From NCBI GenBank assembly GCA_020631735.1, contig CM036197.1, forward strand, positions 46,671,880 to 46,735,879: a DNA stretch of 64,000 nucleotides, given 5' to 3'. A program made the translations under genes and the position numbers. Numbering within the stretch: position 1 is the stretch's first letter; the number at the start of each line of letters is the position of its first letter. Of the stretch, positions 51,367 through 62,548 are shown piece after piece. The notes under the pieces were generated by a model. That model made no database searches and had not been told where the DNA came from. It saw only the letters and a program-made list of their open reading frames with translations. The DNA is from Saccharum officinarum. Taxonomy: Eukaryota > Streptophyta > Magnoliopsida > Poales > Poaceae.

Positions 51367-53267
51367 CTTTCTTTCAAGCTCACCGAAGGGTGTCGATGAC
51401 GATGACGATGAGGAGAGGAGTTTAAAAAACAGGTTGTGGTGCTCCAGTGTGCGTCCTGGACGACACACGACACCTGTCTGTCTGCTGCCACCAAAAGCAG
51501 CCAGCCAGCCGATGCGATAGTTGTCGTGCCCGTGCAGCCGTGCTAGTGCCACACCAATTCCTTTTTTCGAAGGACTCGGCGGCCGGACATCTGACGTCTC
51601 TTTGCCCTGACCCCTCCCCCCCTGCCCCGTGCGATTCCCTCTCCCTCGGGACGTTTTCTGTATCAGCTTCAGCTACTCCTTCCTATCTTCGTCGTCGTCT
51701 GGCTGGCTTGGAGATACTCCTCCTTCTCCGAACCCACCCGATCGATCTCGTCGTGTGCGTCTCCTTGGAAGTTAGCAGCAGCAAAGCATACGACCATAGG
51801 AGTACACTACTATACTCCACTACTCCAACAGGAGAGTCCGAAACGATGGAAAAGGAGGTGCATTTTGGAGTATGAAATGCATGTGTACGTTGGGCATGCA
51901 CATGACAGCGCTGGTTTGGTATGCATTGGGTAATCCTGCACAAGTGGAAGAATGTTTTAGGCCATTATTTCATTTTATTATATTAGTCCATCCAGCCTAC
52001 CACTGCGTGCATGCTCTCTTCACACCGAGACTCACTCAGAAGGATGGATGGCCAGCCTTGCTTTTGTACTGCGTAGCATATAGAGGCTTTAATAAGGTAA
52101 CCCAGTGCATGATTAGGGTTCGTGGGAGGCATGATCCTCCGCGGGGAATAGAGTACGCGCCGTATGTTTCATGGCTGGTCCCCTGCGATGTCGAGGATTA
52201 AGCTGGAATCAATGGATTAGAGGAGGAGGCCGGGTCTCGATCGATCTGCAGCCACGCCAACGTACCTGGTTTCCATGCAACATCCCAACCACTGCTACTC
52301 GCATCTGCTTGGCGGGGCAGAAAAGGTCAGGGAAAAGCCAACAAAGCTCGGAGCTGTGTGTGAGCAGCGAAACGAGCCGGGCGACGGAGCGAGCGCACGC
52401 TTCCCCACCGCACCGCTAGCTACGAGTACTAATAATATCCTATGGCTAATTAATCGTCTGATGCTATCCCTCTTAATGAAAAACGGGCACACAACCCGAT
52501 CGCGAAAAAAAAATCGCCTGATGCTAGCATTGCCGGCGTTAAACTAATCGTAGCCCCAAGATAGACAGCATCATTGCGCTAGCTGACCGTCTCCGTCATC
52601 AGCCATTTGCAAATGCATGCATGCTGGATTGCTGGTTAAGAAACGGCCGAAGAGAAGAGTCTGGAGCAAGAGCCCCAGATCAAGGATAAAAGTCCGGCGA
52701 TTTAACAGCTTTTGCACGGTAACCAAAGTGTCACGAAGTCCTCCTACAGGGCAATAGGGGCAGGTGGTTGCCTGCCAGTCACTGTGGCCGAGACTGTTCA
52801 GATGAGGCAGATGCGTTGCGTGGGCCTGGAGCGCCGGATGGTCGCCTGTTGTGTTCTGTTCCACTGTTCCTGTTCCGTGCTCGCGAGAGCCTGCCTGCCG
52901 CTGCACCGTGCTCGGCTGCTCGCTGTGCTCTGGAAGCACGCCCAGGCGGTTGTACGCCTTCCCTCCGTGGACGTCAGGACGATAACGACGGGACGACGAA
53001 ACAGCACGTCACTCCCTGCTCGCCGTCCTCGGATCCACCCACGATCGCCGATCAGATGCGCGCCACACGCGCAGGAAGGAGCCACCACTCGGACGGCGCG
53101 CGCGCCACGAGCAGCCTTTTGCCTTTTGGGGTTCGCGGACTCTGCAGCTTGCGAGTGGCTGCCCCTGCCCGGCGATCGTGTCGTGTCGGCGAGACAGACA
53201 CGATGAGAACTGAAAAGCAGCGGCGGTAGCTGCGCCTTTTTTCTTCCTTTTCTTTCTCTATCAACTA

Positions 53268-53534
53268 GGCCCTTGTTTTTTAGTTACCCAATTCTCCCCA
53301 AATTCCACTACGTAAAAAGAAGATTCTCCGTCACATCAAAATGTCGACAAATGCATTGAGTACTAAATGTTGATGAAATCAAAAACTAATTGCACAGTTT
53401 TGTTGTACTTTGCGAGACGAACATTTTAAGCCTAGTTAGTCAAAATTTGGATAATTTTTACCAAATACAAACGAAATGTTACAGGAATTCTGATACAGTG
53501 TTTTTCTCCCCAATTCACTGAACTAAACGAGGCC
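53268..53534. mobile_element. Tourist-like MITE
   Basis: Ends GGCCCTTGTTTTTTAG and GAACTAAACGAGGCC are inverted repeats, flanked by TAG-like triplets. Contains GCGAGACGAACATTTTAAGCC. Related to the copy near 54360-54600. Confidence 0.65.
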
Positions 53535-53764
53535 TAGTACAGGCGATCGACTGCTCGGTGATTCGGTGATCCTGTGACGGTGTGACCCGTGTACTACGAC
53601 GTTACCTGTTGCAGCGATTGCTGGACTGGATAGGAGTACTTATATTCTGTTGGAATTGTTTGCACGTGTGCAGTGCAGCGCAGTTGCCTGCAACTCTGCG
53701 CCAGTGCGTTGCTTGAGCATCGCGTCTCAAACTCTGAGCAGCACAACGGAACGGGACAGATTGA

Positions 53765-54006
53765 GCCTGTGTTTAGTTGCTGTTGTAAAATTTTTAGAAG
53801 CACAGTAACTCTTTCGTTTGTATTTAACAATTAGCGTCTAATCATGGATTAATTAGGTTCGAAAGATTCGTCTCGTGATTTACAACAAAACTGTGTAATT
53901 AGTTATTTTTTTATCTATATTTAATGCTCCATACATGTGTCTAAAGATTCGATGTGACAGAGAATCTTATAAAATTTTTGGAATTTTAAAGGATCTAAAC
54001 ACACCC
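53765..54006. mobile_element. Tourist-like MITE
   Basis: Ends GCCTGTGTTTAGTTGC and GGATCTAAACACACCC are inverted repeats, flanked by TGA on both sides (53762-53764, 54007-54009). Interior GAAAGATTCGTCTCG is typical of the family. Confidence 0.7.
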
Positions 54007-54358
54007 TGAGAAGAAAAGGCAAACGTGCTTGCAACGTTTGAACGTGAATTTTGGACCTGATAGCATTGCTAACGGGCCGGGGGTTCTCCCTGAAACTTTT
54101 TTTAAAAAGAAGACAGACGTAATTAGTGATGCTAGTAGCAATTGAGTCTGCTCCTGCTGATCGTGTCGTCGTGTCGAGTATCGGCGTGAGCCATGATGCA
54201 TCATCAGAAAGGCGTCGTATGAACGAAAGCCAGGGGCCCTGTGAGTGTTCCATCGAAGAGACGCATTAATGCCCTGCAGGAGCGAGTGGCAACAGTGATT
54301 CGCCGAGCAGCCGTGGCGATTGTACACTGTGTCCTTGGGTCATGTCGGACTGTCGTAT

Positions 54359-54597
54359 TCTTACCGGCTTTTAGATTTCAGAATCCACCTCTAAATTTTA
54401 CTATGTAAAAAGAAGATTCCCCATCACATCAAAATATCGGTATATATATGGAGTATTAAATGTAGATAAAATAAAAAACTAATTGCACAGTTTTGTTGTA
54501 CTTTACGAGACGAACATTTAAAGCCTAATTAATCAATGTTTGGACAATTATTATCACATAAAAATAAAATTGCTACAGTATTACACCGTGTTTCGGT
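54359..54597. mobile_element. Tourist-like MITE, degenerate
   Basis: Carries ACTATGTAAAAAGAAGATTC and ACGAGACGAACATTTAAAGCC as in the element at 53268, with ends eroded (ACCGGCTTTTAG, CACCGTGTTTCGGT). Confidence 0.55.
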
Positions 54598-55323
54598 ACC
54601 AACTTTGGCTCCCGAATTGGGTATATAAACAAGCCTACGTGTGTAGCACTGGCTCCAAGTATTCGGGGAAAAAAACACTGGCGCCAAGTGCCGTGGTAAC
54701 ATGTCCTTGTCAGTCGTCTCTGTACAAGACTATACAGGTTGACCGACTGCTCCTGATCCAAACGTTTTCATGGGTTTCAGAAAACTATCCACACCACACA
54801 CCAGCAGTATAGCAAACCGAACCCCACGAATATTCGCGGGAAATAGCGACGAGATGCAGGCCCAGTACAACTCCGAGTCTACTACAATTTCCCAGTCCAC
54901 AGTCCATCTCCAAGCGGGACTCAAGCCCTCAGGCTCGCAGGCCGGCCCACGAACATAAATGCAGGCCCATCCACGGCCCTTCTCGACGCCACCAGACCAC
55001 CCACATAATAAATGACACTGACTGGAGGGGACCCGTTACGGTGTAACTACAGTGGAGTCACCACGTTTAAATATCTCTATAGATGACCAAATGCAGGAGG
55101 TGGGCCCACGAGTCGGTCACACGACGTCACTGGTAATATACGGCGCTTCCAGCACCGTGGGACCCGCCGGGTCAGAGGCAGACCCACCTGCCAGCGAGAG
55201 CCGGGAGAGCGGCGTGTCGATCCGTGCGGGACTGCGGGGCACTGGTCGAGGGCCAGTAAAGGAGGCCGGGCCCACGTCGCCATTTCGAATTTTGAGGGTC
55301 CCGTCACCGCCGCACCACGCTAC

Positions 55324-55396
55324 CTCGCTCGCTCCAGACCGATTTACCCGTCCGCGTCCCCATTCCCCAACGTTCCTCGCTCGCTCCAGACCGATT
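55324..55396. repeat. 21-bp direct repeat in the EB1 promoter
   Basis: A 21-bp unit starting CTCGCTCGCTCCAG occurs at 55324-55344 and 55376-55396 without mismatch, about 180-250 bp upstream of the EB1 start codon. It may be a duplicated regulatory segment or simply a short tandem duplication. Confidence 0.7.
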
Positions 55397-55575
55397 CAAA
55401 CGGAAGTCACCCAGAAGAGCCCGTGGTGAGGTTACTTAAGGCGCGGTGACCCGACGCGAGCAAGGCTCCAAAACCCGCACGCGAACAACGCCTTTGCTCC
55501 GCCGTTTCGCGTGGGAGTCGTTTCGAAAAGTTGTTTCGCAGCTGCGAGCGGTGGGGAGGAGAGGAAGGCCAGGCC

Positions 55576-58500
55576 ATGGCGGCGGCGGTGGCGAGCATCG
55601 GGATCATGGACGGCGCCTACTTCGTCGGGAGGGGCGAGATCCTGCACTGGATCAATGCAACCCTCCAGCTCTCCCTCGCCAAGGTCGAGGAGGTCAGGCC
55701 CCGCTCTCGTCCCCTCTTTCGGTGACGCTTGTTCGGTTCGATTTGGTTGGGTTACTGAGGTTTAGGGTTTTGATCTGTTCGCGAGGATTGTAATCTGTTA
55801 TTCGTGCGAGAGGATTGTATTGTATGGTCTGGAAATGCGAGAGGATTGTGCGGCGTGACGCGGAATTTTGTGTTGATTCTGGGAGTTTGCTCTTGCTTTC
55901 CTGCAGGCGGCGTCTGGGGCTGTGCAGTGCCAGCTGATGGATATGGTTCACCCTGGAGTGGTGCCGATGCATAAGGTTGATTCTGATTTGTTCGAACTTC
56001 GACTTTGATTGATCTGTATTTGGGTGCAGATCCGTGGTGTTAGGTTGTCTAGTTGATTGTAACGACTGTCTTCTGTGTGCGGGTCTGCAGGTCAATTTCG
56101 ATGCGAAGACAGAGTATGATATGATCCAGAACTACAAGGTTCTTCAGGATGTGTTCAACAAGCTGCGTATAGGCAAGGTACTGGCTGTCAACCTATTGCA
56201 TTTCGATGTGCGGATATGTGTTTGATGTTGTGCTTGCCATTGGTGAAAAGAATGTGTGTGTCAACCTATTGCTTGTTTCATAGCCTGGGGTTCTAATTTG
56301 GAACTGTTGTAACCGTGCAAGGAATTTGCCGCATGATGTTCCATTGTACTGATTACCAAAATTTATGTTAATTGTGGTGCACAGTGAGATGATGTTTAAA
56401 GGAAACTAAGGCTTAGCTCTTCTAAATGTAAATTGCAGTCCACATAGATGTTGTTTGATTACGTGCTTAATGTATTTCAATCCATGGAAATTGTCTATGG
56501 TCTTCTTATGTCTGTCATTGGTGAAAACTAAAAATAACGTGTAGATTGGCTTCACTGCTTCAGTGGTAGCTTGTGGTATTTTTAAGTTCAGTGAGACAAG
56601 AATAGTGGTATGAGAATTTGATGCATTACCTTCCAATAAATATAACCGAGTACTGAAATTATGCTTGTGCTGTACACGAGTTGGAGTTCAAAGGAAATTA
56701 AAATTTAGCTCTTCCAAAAGCACTGTTGTTTTGATACTGTGATTAGGTTGTGCTTGTGCTAGATAAAATAGTGGTGGTTGTTTTCCATTTAAAATTTGAT
56801 TGGGAAATCTTATGTCTGTCATTGGTGAAAATTGAAAAGAATGTTTACGTGCCACTTCACCACTTCAGTGCTAACTTTTGGTGGTATGTTTAAGTTCAAT
56901 GAAACAATAATACTGGTATAAGAAATTTGATGCATGACCTTTCAAGGTACTGATTACTGAAATTACGTTTGTGCTGTCCATGGTGAGCTGGAGCTCACAA
57001 TTAATTGAAATTTAGCTTTTATGTGTGTAAATAATAGAGTCTACATATTACAGCGCTGGTTGTGCAGTAGTGATACAAAGTAATAGAATCTGGTCGATTG
57101 GCATGCTACTGGGACACTGAACACAAGTACCATCTTTTTGATACTGTGATTAGGTTGTGCAAGATAAAATAGTAGCGGTATAAGAATCTGGTCTTGCTCT
57201 TATTAATTATTGGTTTTACCATGCAGAATATTGAGGTCAACAAGCTTGTTAAAGGACGGCCATTGGACAACTTGGAGTTCCTTCAGTGGTTGAAAAGATA
57301 TTGTGATTCTGTGAATGGTGGAATTATGAACGAGTATGTGTCTTGAATCTGGATTATGTTTGACTGTAATAAAATGTTGTTCCTGACCAAGGCATTGAAA
57401 AACTATGTTCTTGTTCCAGGAACTACAGCCCTGTAGAAAGGAGGTCTAAGGGATGCAAAGAACGTGGCTCTAAAGGTTCCAATAAGCTGTCTAAATCATT
57501 ACAAGCCAATAGGCTTCCTGGTGCTGATTCAGCAGATGGAGGTGCGGAGTTTATCTGATCTTTAATTAAATGCTTGTCTAACTAAATAATGAGGCTGCAT
57601 CTAGCGGTCTTTTTTTTTCCTTTCACATAAGCATAGGTAGTGCTACTGTACAATATAATTGTTATTGCTCTGAAACGATGTAATTGTTAGAGGGAACTAT
57701 TGGCTCTCAGGCCCTTGTCTGCTTAGGGATGTTGTAAGTTTACCAAATTTTATGCTTCTGTTTGTGATTAATTGCGCAGGCCCTGGAGTTGGAAAAGTAT
57801 GTAACACTTTTTCTGAAGAGCATTACATAGAACAGATTCAGAAGCTGTCTGAGAAGGTGTGTATTATGTACTTCTGGTTGTTGATTTAATCTATGGACTC
57901 TCCACATTAAAGCACGAACACAGCCTTACTTTTTGTTCCATTGATAGATTTAGCCTTTAATCTATATTCAAGCCATCCTGTGCAGTAGTTCACAGCTGTA
58001 GTGTTGGAGGAAATCTCATACTTGTGAGGTAGTGACATTGAATTCATCATAGCCGCTACTTGATGTCTACTTTATTTGTTGAATTGCAGATTGCAGACCT
58101 GAAAGTTTCTGTCGATAGTACTGAAAAAGAAAGAGACTTCTATTTCTCGAAGTTGCGTGATATTGAGATACTGTGTCAACGGCCTGAGCTAGAGCATCTA
58201 CCGGTATAAGATAAATTCTATTAATTATCCTTGTGTCCACATGTATACTGGTTTGATTTAATGACCTGTGTTCTAGAGCAACAGTTTCTGAATTATTATG
58301 CTTATAGAGATTAATAGTTAATATTCTCATCTGGTGGACCAAGAATTTTATCTGGGATTCCAACAAAACCCATACACAATCATGCTGCGTGAAAATTAGG
58401 ATACCAACAAATCCTGTTCACTAACCGCAAACAGCTTCAGTTAAGAAATGTTAATTATGGTTTCCTTTTTGAATATTTCTCACAGCTTTAATTGATCCTG

Positions 58501-60546
58501 AAACAAGTAGCCAAGTACAAAGGGGAATTGATGTTATCCATATATATGGTCTACCACAATCATTGTGGTCTTTGCAAAATTTTTGGCTTGGACCATGATG
58601 TGAGTGTGTGAGTAGATCTCACATATGATTCAGGATCTAAACAATTTGGGGTGGCAAAATGATTTTGAGTTACTTTCCTCGTCTTTTAATTCTTTTTAGG
58701 TGATACCTGTTAGAAGAGTCAAGGGTCTATTGGGCCTTAGCCCGTTAGGGTTAATTAGTCGCTTGCTTAGGGGCCAAGTAAGACCTCTTCTCTATATAAT
58801 GAGAGGAGATGTATCAATCTAATCAAACAAGAGATTAGAAGGAAAAATCTTCTCTCTTGCCGGCCGTGGGCGAAGCCCCGCGGCCGGCGTTCCCAGCGCA
58901 TCTCACAACCCTAGCCGCCGGTCCTCCGCCTCTCTGCCTCTAGTTCGTGAACAGTACCCGCGCGGTACTGTAGCGCGCGGGTACTGTAGCTCCGCCGCCG
59001 CTCCTCTCGACTCAATCCTCCCAATCCCAACGACGTCCATAACATCTGGTATCGGAGATGTCAGGTTCCGATGAGCCACTGTGGGATCAGATCGCCAAGA
59101 CGCTGGCCGTCATCAACGCACAGCAGGCGCACCTCAACTCCTGGTTGGCCGCCATGGAGAGCCGTCAGGCAGCGTTTGCGCGCCAGGTGTCGGCGGCGGT
59201 GCAGCTGCAGGCGGCGGCGCGTGGCCTCCTGGCGCGCCGGCAAGTGCGGCGGCTGTGCGATCTGCAGCTGATTCAGCCCCGCACCCCGTCGCAGTTCCTC
59301 CAAGCTGTGCTTCGCCGCGCGAAGGCAGACACCGCACAGCAGATCAAGCAGCGAAAGGACATCGCAGCGCAGCCGATGCTTATTCACCAAGTGTCGGCTG
59401 TGGTGCGGCTGCAGGCTGCTGCGCGCGGTCTCCGAGCACGGCGGCGACTGCAGGAGATGCGCCAGAAGATGCGAGAGGTGGTCCTGGCGGCGGTGCGTTT
59501 ACAGGCTGCAGCACGCGGACTCCTGGCGCGACGGCAGGCGCGGGAGATGCGTGGGTTGCAGCTGGTGCCTGTGCCCCGTGCCCCTTTGCTTCGCCACCAG
59601 GTTGCGCTTCGCCACATGGAGGGCCCCGATCTCGTCCGCTGCGTCATGGAGATCGGGCGTGGCATCGCCACCTCGGGTGGCGAACTCGGTGTCTACAGCG
59701 CCGGCGTTTGGGGACGCGGGTGGTTGGCCACCCATAGGCGGACCTTAATTAACGTTGCCGTGCTCCGCCACTGGCCGCCGCGAGGACGCCTCCGCTGGTC
59801 GCTATCGCGACTAATTCCTGGTGGCTATACCCGTGCACCCCTCTCGTTCCGGTGGGCTCCATGGGATCCAGGTGGCTACACGTGCAGGTTCATCACGTGG
59901 AGGGTGTCCGCCGTATCTTCAGGAGTCAAAAAATAAAGAGTCGTAGTCTATTTCAGGTCAATAAAATAAGCCGAGATGTAAAAGACTTGTTTTTAGGTGT
60001 TAGGTTTGTGTCTAGCAAAGTCGAGTTAGGTTGCAGCTCGAGGACGAGCTGCATGTCTAGGTGGGGTGTAGTGTTAGAAGAGTCAAGGGCCTATTGGGCC
60101 TTAACCCGTTAGGGTTAATTAGTCGCTTGCTTAGGGGCCAAGTAAGACCTCTTCTCTATATAATGAGAGGAGATGTATCAATCTAATCAAGCAAGAGATT
60201 AGAAGAAAAACCTTCTCTCTTGCCGGCCGTGGACAAAGCCCCGCGGCCGGCGTTTCCAGCGCCCCTCACAGTCCTAGCCGTTCTACTCTGCCTCTCAGCC
60301 CGTGAACAGTACATGCGCGGTACTGTAGCACCACGGGTACTGTAGCGCCGCCGCTCTCTTCCTCCTCAATCCTCCCGATCCCAACAGCGTACATAACAAT
60401 ACCACTGACCTGGGCTTTTATTGTGATAGATGACTAAGGCGGTTCGGAAGATACTTTATGCAGCTGATGCAAAGGATTCACCGCTACCTGAGGCGAATGA
60501 TATAATCACCAAGTCGCCAAGCTTGTTCTCAAGTGAAACTGAGTGA
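55576..60546 (+). CDS. EB1C: EB1-family microtubule plus-end tracking protein (EB1C-like)
   Basis: Eight exons join in frame: 55576-55692, 55907-55975, 56091-56177, 57227-57333, 57420-57541, 57780-57856, 58090-58203 and 60430-60546, giving 269 aa. Residues 1-130 form the calponin-homology domain that binds growing microtubule ends ([46 protein letters not shown]). A basic linker follows ([17 protein letters not shown], 132-148). The EB dimerisation coiled coil holds the hallmark [17 protein letters not shown] (207-223). The C-terminus lacks an EEY/F end, as in plant EB1C, the mitosis- and spindle-linked type, but it is shorter than Arabidopsis EB1C (about 329 aa) and without its long acidic tail. 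Intron 7 contains a complete small LTR retrotransposon. The subtype is inferred. Confidence 0.93.
58708..60398 (+). mobile_element. Complete non-autonomous LTR retrotransposon in EB1 intron 7
   Basis: 5' LTR 58708-59044 and 3' LTR 60072-60398 both start TGTTAGAAGAG and end ATAACA. A perfect 5-bp target duplication ATACC flanks the element (58703-58707, 60399-60403). The primer-binding site TGGTATCGGAG (59047-59057) resembles the initiator-Met tRNA complement. A G-rich polypurine tract (AGGTGGGGTGTAG, ending 60071) precedes the 3' LTR. The LTR has a TATA box (TATATAAT, 58793-58800). The 1027-bp interior has one ORF and no gag, protease, integrase or reverse transcriptase, so the element depends on enzymes from elsewhere. 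The LTRs differ at about 20 or more positions by eye, so the insertion is not recent. It is in the same orientation as EB1. Confidence 0.93.
59058..59936 (+). CDS. Retrotransposon-borne protein with three IQ motifs
   Basis: A 292-aa uninterrupted frame starts at the base after the primer-binding site, where gag usually begins. The N-terminus ([20 protein letters not shown], then [14 protein letters not shown]) looks helical. Three repeats fit the IQ consensus ([ILV]Qxxx[RK]Gxxx[RK]): [14 protein letters not shown] at 50-63, [14 protein letters not shown] at 118-131 and [14 protein letters not shown] at 148-161. IQ motifs bind calmodulin in myosins, IQD proteins and CAMTAs. The C-terminal third is tryptophan- and arginine-rich, with PGGYT twice. 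No zinc knuckle, protease or polymerase motif is visible. It may be a captured host fragment or a divergent gag. Calmodulin binding is inference. Confidence 0.7.
   Translation: MSGSDEPLWDQIAKTLAVINAQQAHLNSWLAAMESRQAAFARQVSAAVQLQAAARGLLARRQVRRLCDLQLIQPRTPSQFLQAVLRRAKADTAQQIKQRKDIAAQPMLIHQVSAVVRLQAAARGLRARRRLQEMRQKMREVVLAAVRLQAAARGLLARRQAREMRGLQLVPVPRAPLLRHQVALRHMEGPDLVRCVMEIGRGIATSGGELGVYSAGVWGRGWLATHRRTLINVAVLRHWPPRGRLRWSLSRLIPGGYTRAPLSFRWAPWDPGGYTCRFITWRVSAVSSGVKK
60405..60429 (+). promoter_or_regulatory. Branch point and acceptor of EB1 exon 8
   Basis: CTGAC (60405-60409) fits a plant branch point, with its A about 21 nt before the acceptor GTGATAG (ending 60429). The retrotransposon target duplication ends at 60403, just 1 bp upstream of this motif. 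The short stretch left between element and exon is therefore the minimum needed for splicing. Confidence 0.5.
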
Positions 60547-61077
60547 GATGTGTGGCTACACGAGCTAATTTTGGTGGTTATTTTCTATCATTGATCGTCG
60601 TAGTTCTGAGTCTGTAAATGAGTAAAATAACATTTGACATGAGTCATTATGCATGTCAAAAACAGTTTTCCTGTAAGAACTTGCTACTTGCGAGTGGTTA
60701 ACTAGTTATGATGCATTCTTGCTCGACGTGACAGTCCCTATATGGCTATATGTTTCCTCTGGAGAGAGAGATTCTGTTCTGTGATCAATATCTAAACTGC
60801 TCATTTCAATGAAATTCATCGAGTATGTGTTTGACAAGTTTTAACTTGATGGTACTCGCAATCTTCTTGCACCAGAAAAAAAAACGTCAAGTTCATGTAT
60901 GTGCTCTGTTTTGAGTTGGGTTGGAGTGCATATGGATGACCATTATAAATTGCTGCTGAAATATTAGCCAGCCGAGTTGCTATACAACTAGGCCCGGTTT
61001 GTATCACCTTACTACAGTACTAGGAACGAAGAATTATAAACAGTGGATCCAAACATTCCAAAGGATGTTTATACTAA
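60547..61077. other. EB1 3' flank
   Basis: The probable 3' untranslated region and downstream sequence. No further gene is seen. AT-rich with AATAAC-type words near 60625 but no clear polyadenylation signal. Confidence 0.4.
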
Positions 61078-61305
61078 GGCCCGTTTGGTTTGGAGGAGTT
61101 AAAGTTTAACTCCCATCACATCAATGTTCCCTCAAATGCATGGAGTACTAAATGTAGACTAATTGCATACATATCGGCACAGATTATGAGTAATTTACGA
61201 GACGAATCTATTAAGCCTAATTAGTCTAAGATTGGAAACTTTTTATCAAATAAGACGAAACTGCTACAATGTTTATTAAACTTTAACATCTAAACCAAAC
61301 GGGGC
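61078..61305. mobile_element. Tourist-like MITE, well preserved
   Basis: Ends GGCCCGTTTGGTTTGG and CTAAACCAAACGGGGC are near-perfect inverted repeats flanked by TAA (61075-61077, 61306-61308). Inner arms AGTTAAAGTTTAACTCC and TTAAACTTTAACATC. 228 bp. Same subfamily as 47454, 48135 and 48632. Confidence 0.88.
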
Positions 61306-62209
61306 TAAAGGATGTGCAAAGTTTTAGCAGAATCAGTAAGATATAGGTTGCTAGTAAAGTGCTAAAAACTAGCATGCTGATAACGAGCTGAGTGCATCGT
61401 TGGAGCTTGCGTCGCCGCCGCCGCGAAGGGAAGGAGGGTGCGGGCCAGCCACAGGCAGGGGGCGGCGAGCAGGGCAACAGGCAGGGCGAGCCAGCAACGT
61501 GGTGGGGTGGGGAGGCCGCCGGCGGGGAGGGCCAGCCGTGGGCAGGGGCAAGAACCGAGGAGCCCAGTGGTGTGGCAGGCCAACAGCGGTGCGAGAACAA
61601 GGAGGTCGAAGCTTGAGCTCTAAATTGACGAAGTCAAAGACAAGGGCGAAAAAAAGTTATTCTCCCGCATTATCTCTCCATGAGTACGAAAAATTACTAA
61701 AATATAAGTAATCGATAATGATATAATTAAGATGTCTGGACGGACGGACACCTCCATCTTCTCACTCTCGCACGCACCACTCGCCCCGCGACCCTATCCG
61801 CTCGTCTCGTCCACGCGCCTCGATGCTCGCTACGCTGTTTCCTCCCTGCGTCGCCATACCCATTTACCCACCCCACTCTGCCTCGCCGCCGCCGGTCCCC
61901 TGCAGCGCCACGCCCATCCCCTGTAGCCTCCTCTGCGTCACATTCTCCACCGGGCTTAGTCTGCCTCGCCTGCCTCCACCGCGCTGCCTCCTCGCCGCGA
62001 CCAGCCCGCTCGCAGCAACCGCCTCCACCGAGCCGGCGAGCCTCCACGACGAATGCTCCAACGAGCAGGCAACATGGATGAGATTCATGTGACGTCGCAC
62101 CCACCAGTCAGTTGCCTGTGCCGCTACCGCATAGCAAGGCCCATGCGTCGCTGTCGACCTCCGCGCTGGCGTGGCTCCATTCGTCCAAGCAAAGCCCATA
62201 TTGCAGGAG
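61306..62209. other. GC-rich intergenic stretch
   Basis: Several overlapping frames stay open on both strands (61392-61616, 61727-62104, 61823-62092), but none has a recognisable domain or splice context. Probably repeat-derived. No gene called. Confidence 0.4.
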
Positions 62210-62545
62210 TATGTTTCAACTGTTTTAGATGTTTCATCTTAATGTTGCAAAAGTAGATCAGAATGTTGCACATGTTGCAGTGGCTATACACGTATGTTTG
62301 TTGCTAATGTTTCATCTCGTCTTTTAGACATATGTCTGCAAGTGTTTCATCTGGATGTTGCATATATTTTCACACACATGAAGTGTTTTTGGGTGTTTTT
62401 TTTCAAGTGTTTTATACGCATGTTTTGAGTGTTTCAGCAGTTTCGAACGTATGTTGCAAGTGTTTTATTTAGATGTTTCAAAAGTAGATCTAGTGTTGCA
62501 GCTAGTGTTTCAGATGCATGTTTGATGTGTTTCATCTACCTTCAG
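62210..62545. repeat. TGTTTCA/TGTTGCA word-repeat block
   Basis: The words ATGTTTCA, GTGTTTCA, ATGTTGCA and TGTTGCAAG recur many times with irregular spacing of 10-30 bp. This resembles the subterminal repeat zone of a DNA transposon. Its right edge abuts the LTR starting at 62549. The element it belongs to is not identified. Confidence 0.5.
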
Positions 62546-62548
62546 ACG

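Larger units (their letters stand above)
44337..55575. other. MITE-rich intergenic region between ABCB19 and EB1
   Basis: The two genes are transcribed away from each other (ABCB19 minus, EB1 plus), so this 11-kb stretch holds both promoters. Bases 44337-44740 are the GC-rich 5' flank of ABCB19. From 45.7 to 54.6 kb at least ten related Tourist-type MITEs occur, listed separately where the ends are clear. GC-rich open frames at 47.0-47.9, 51.5-51.9 and 52.7-53.2 kb show no domain. A truncated Stowaway end (CTCCCTCCGTATCGG) lies near 45399. Confidence 0.5.

Noticed and set aside
52712..53229. Two overlapping plus-strand frames of about 150-160 codons
   Set aside because: No domain, mutual overlap, surrounded by MITEs.
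59071..59748. Alternative frames over the IQ-motif ORF
   Set aside because: Shadows; only the 59058-59936 frame starts at the primer-binding site and shows repeated motifs.
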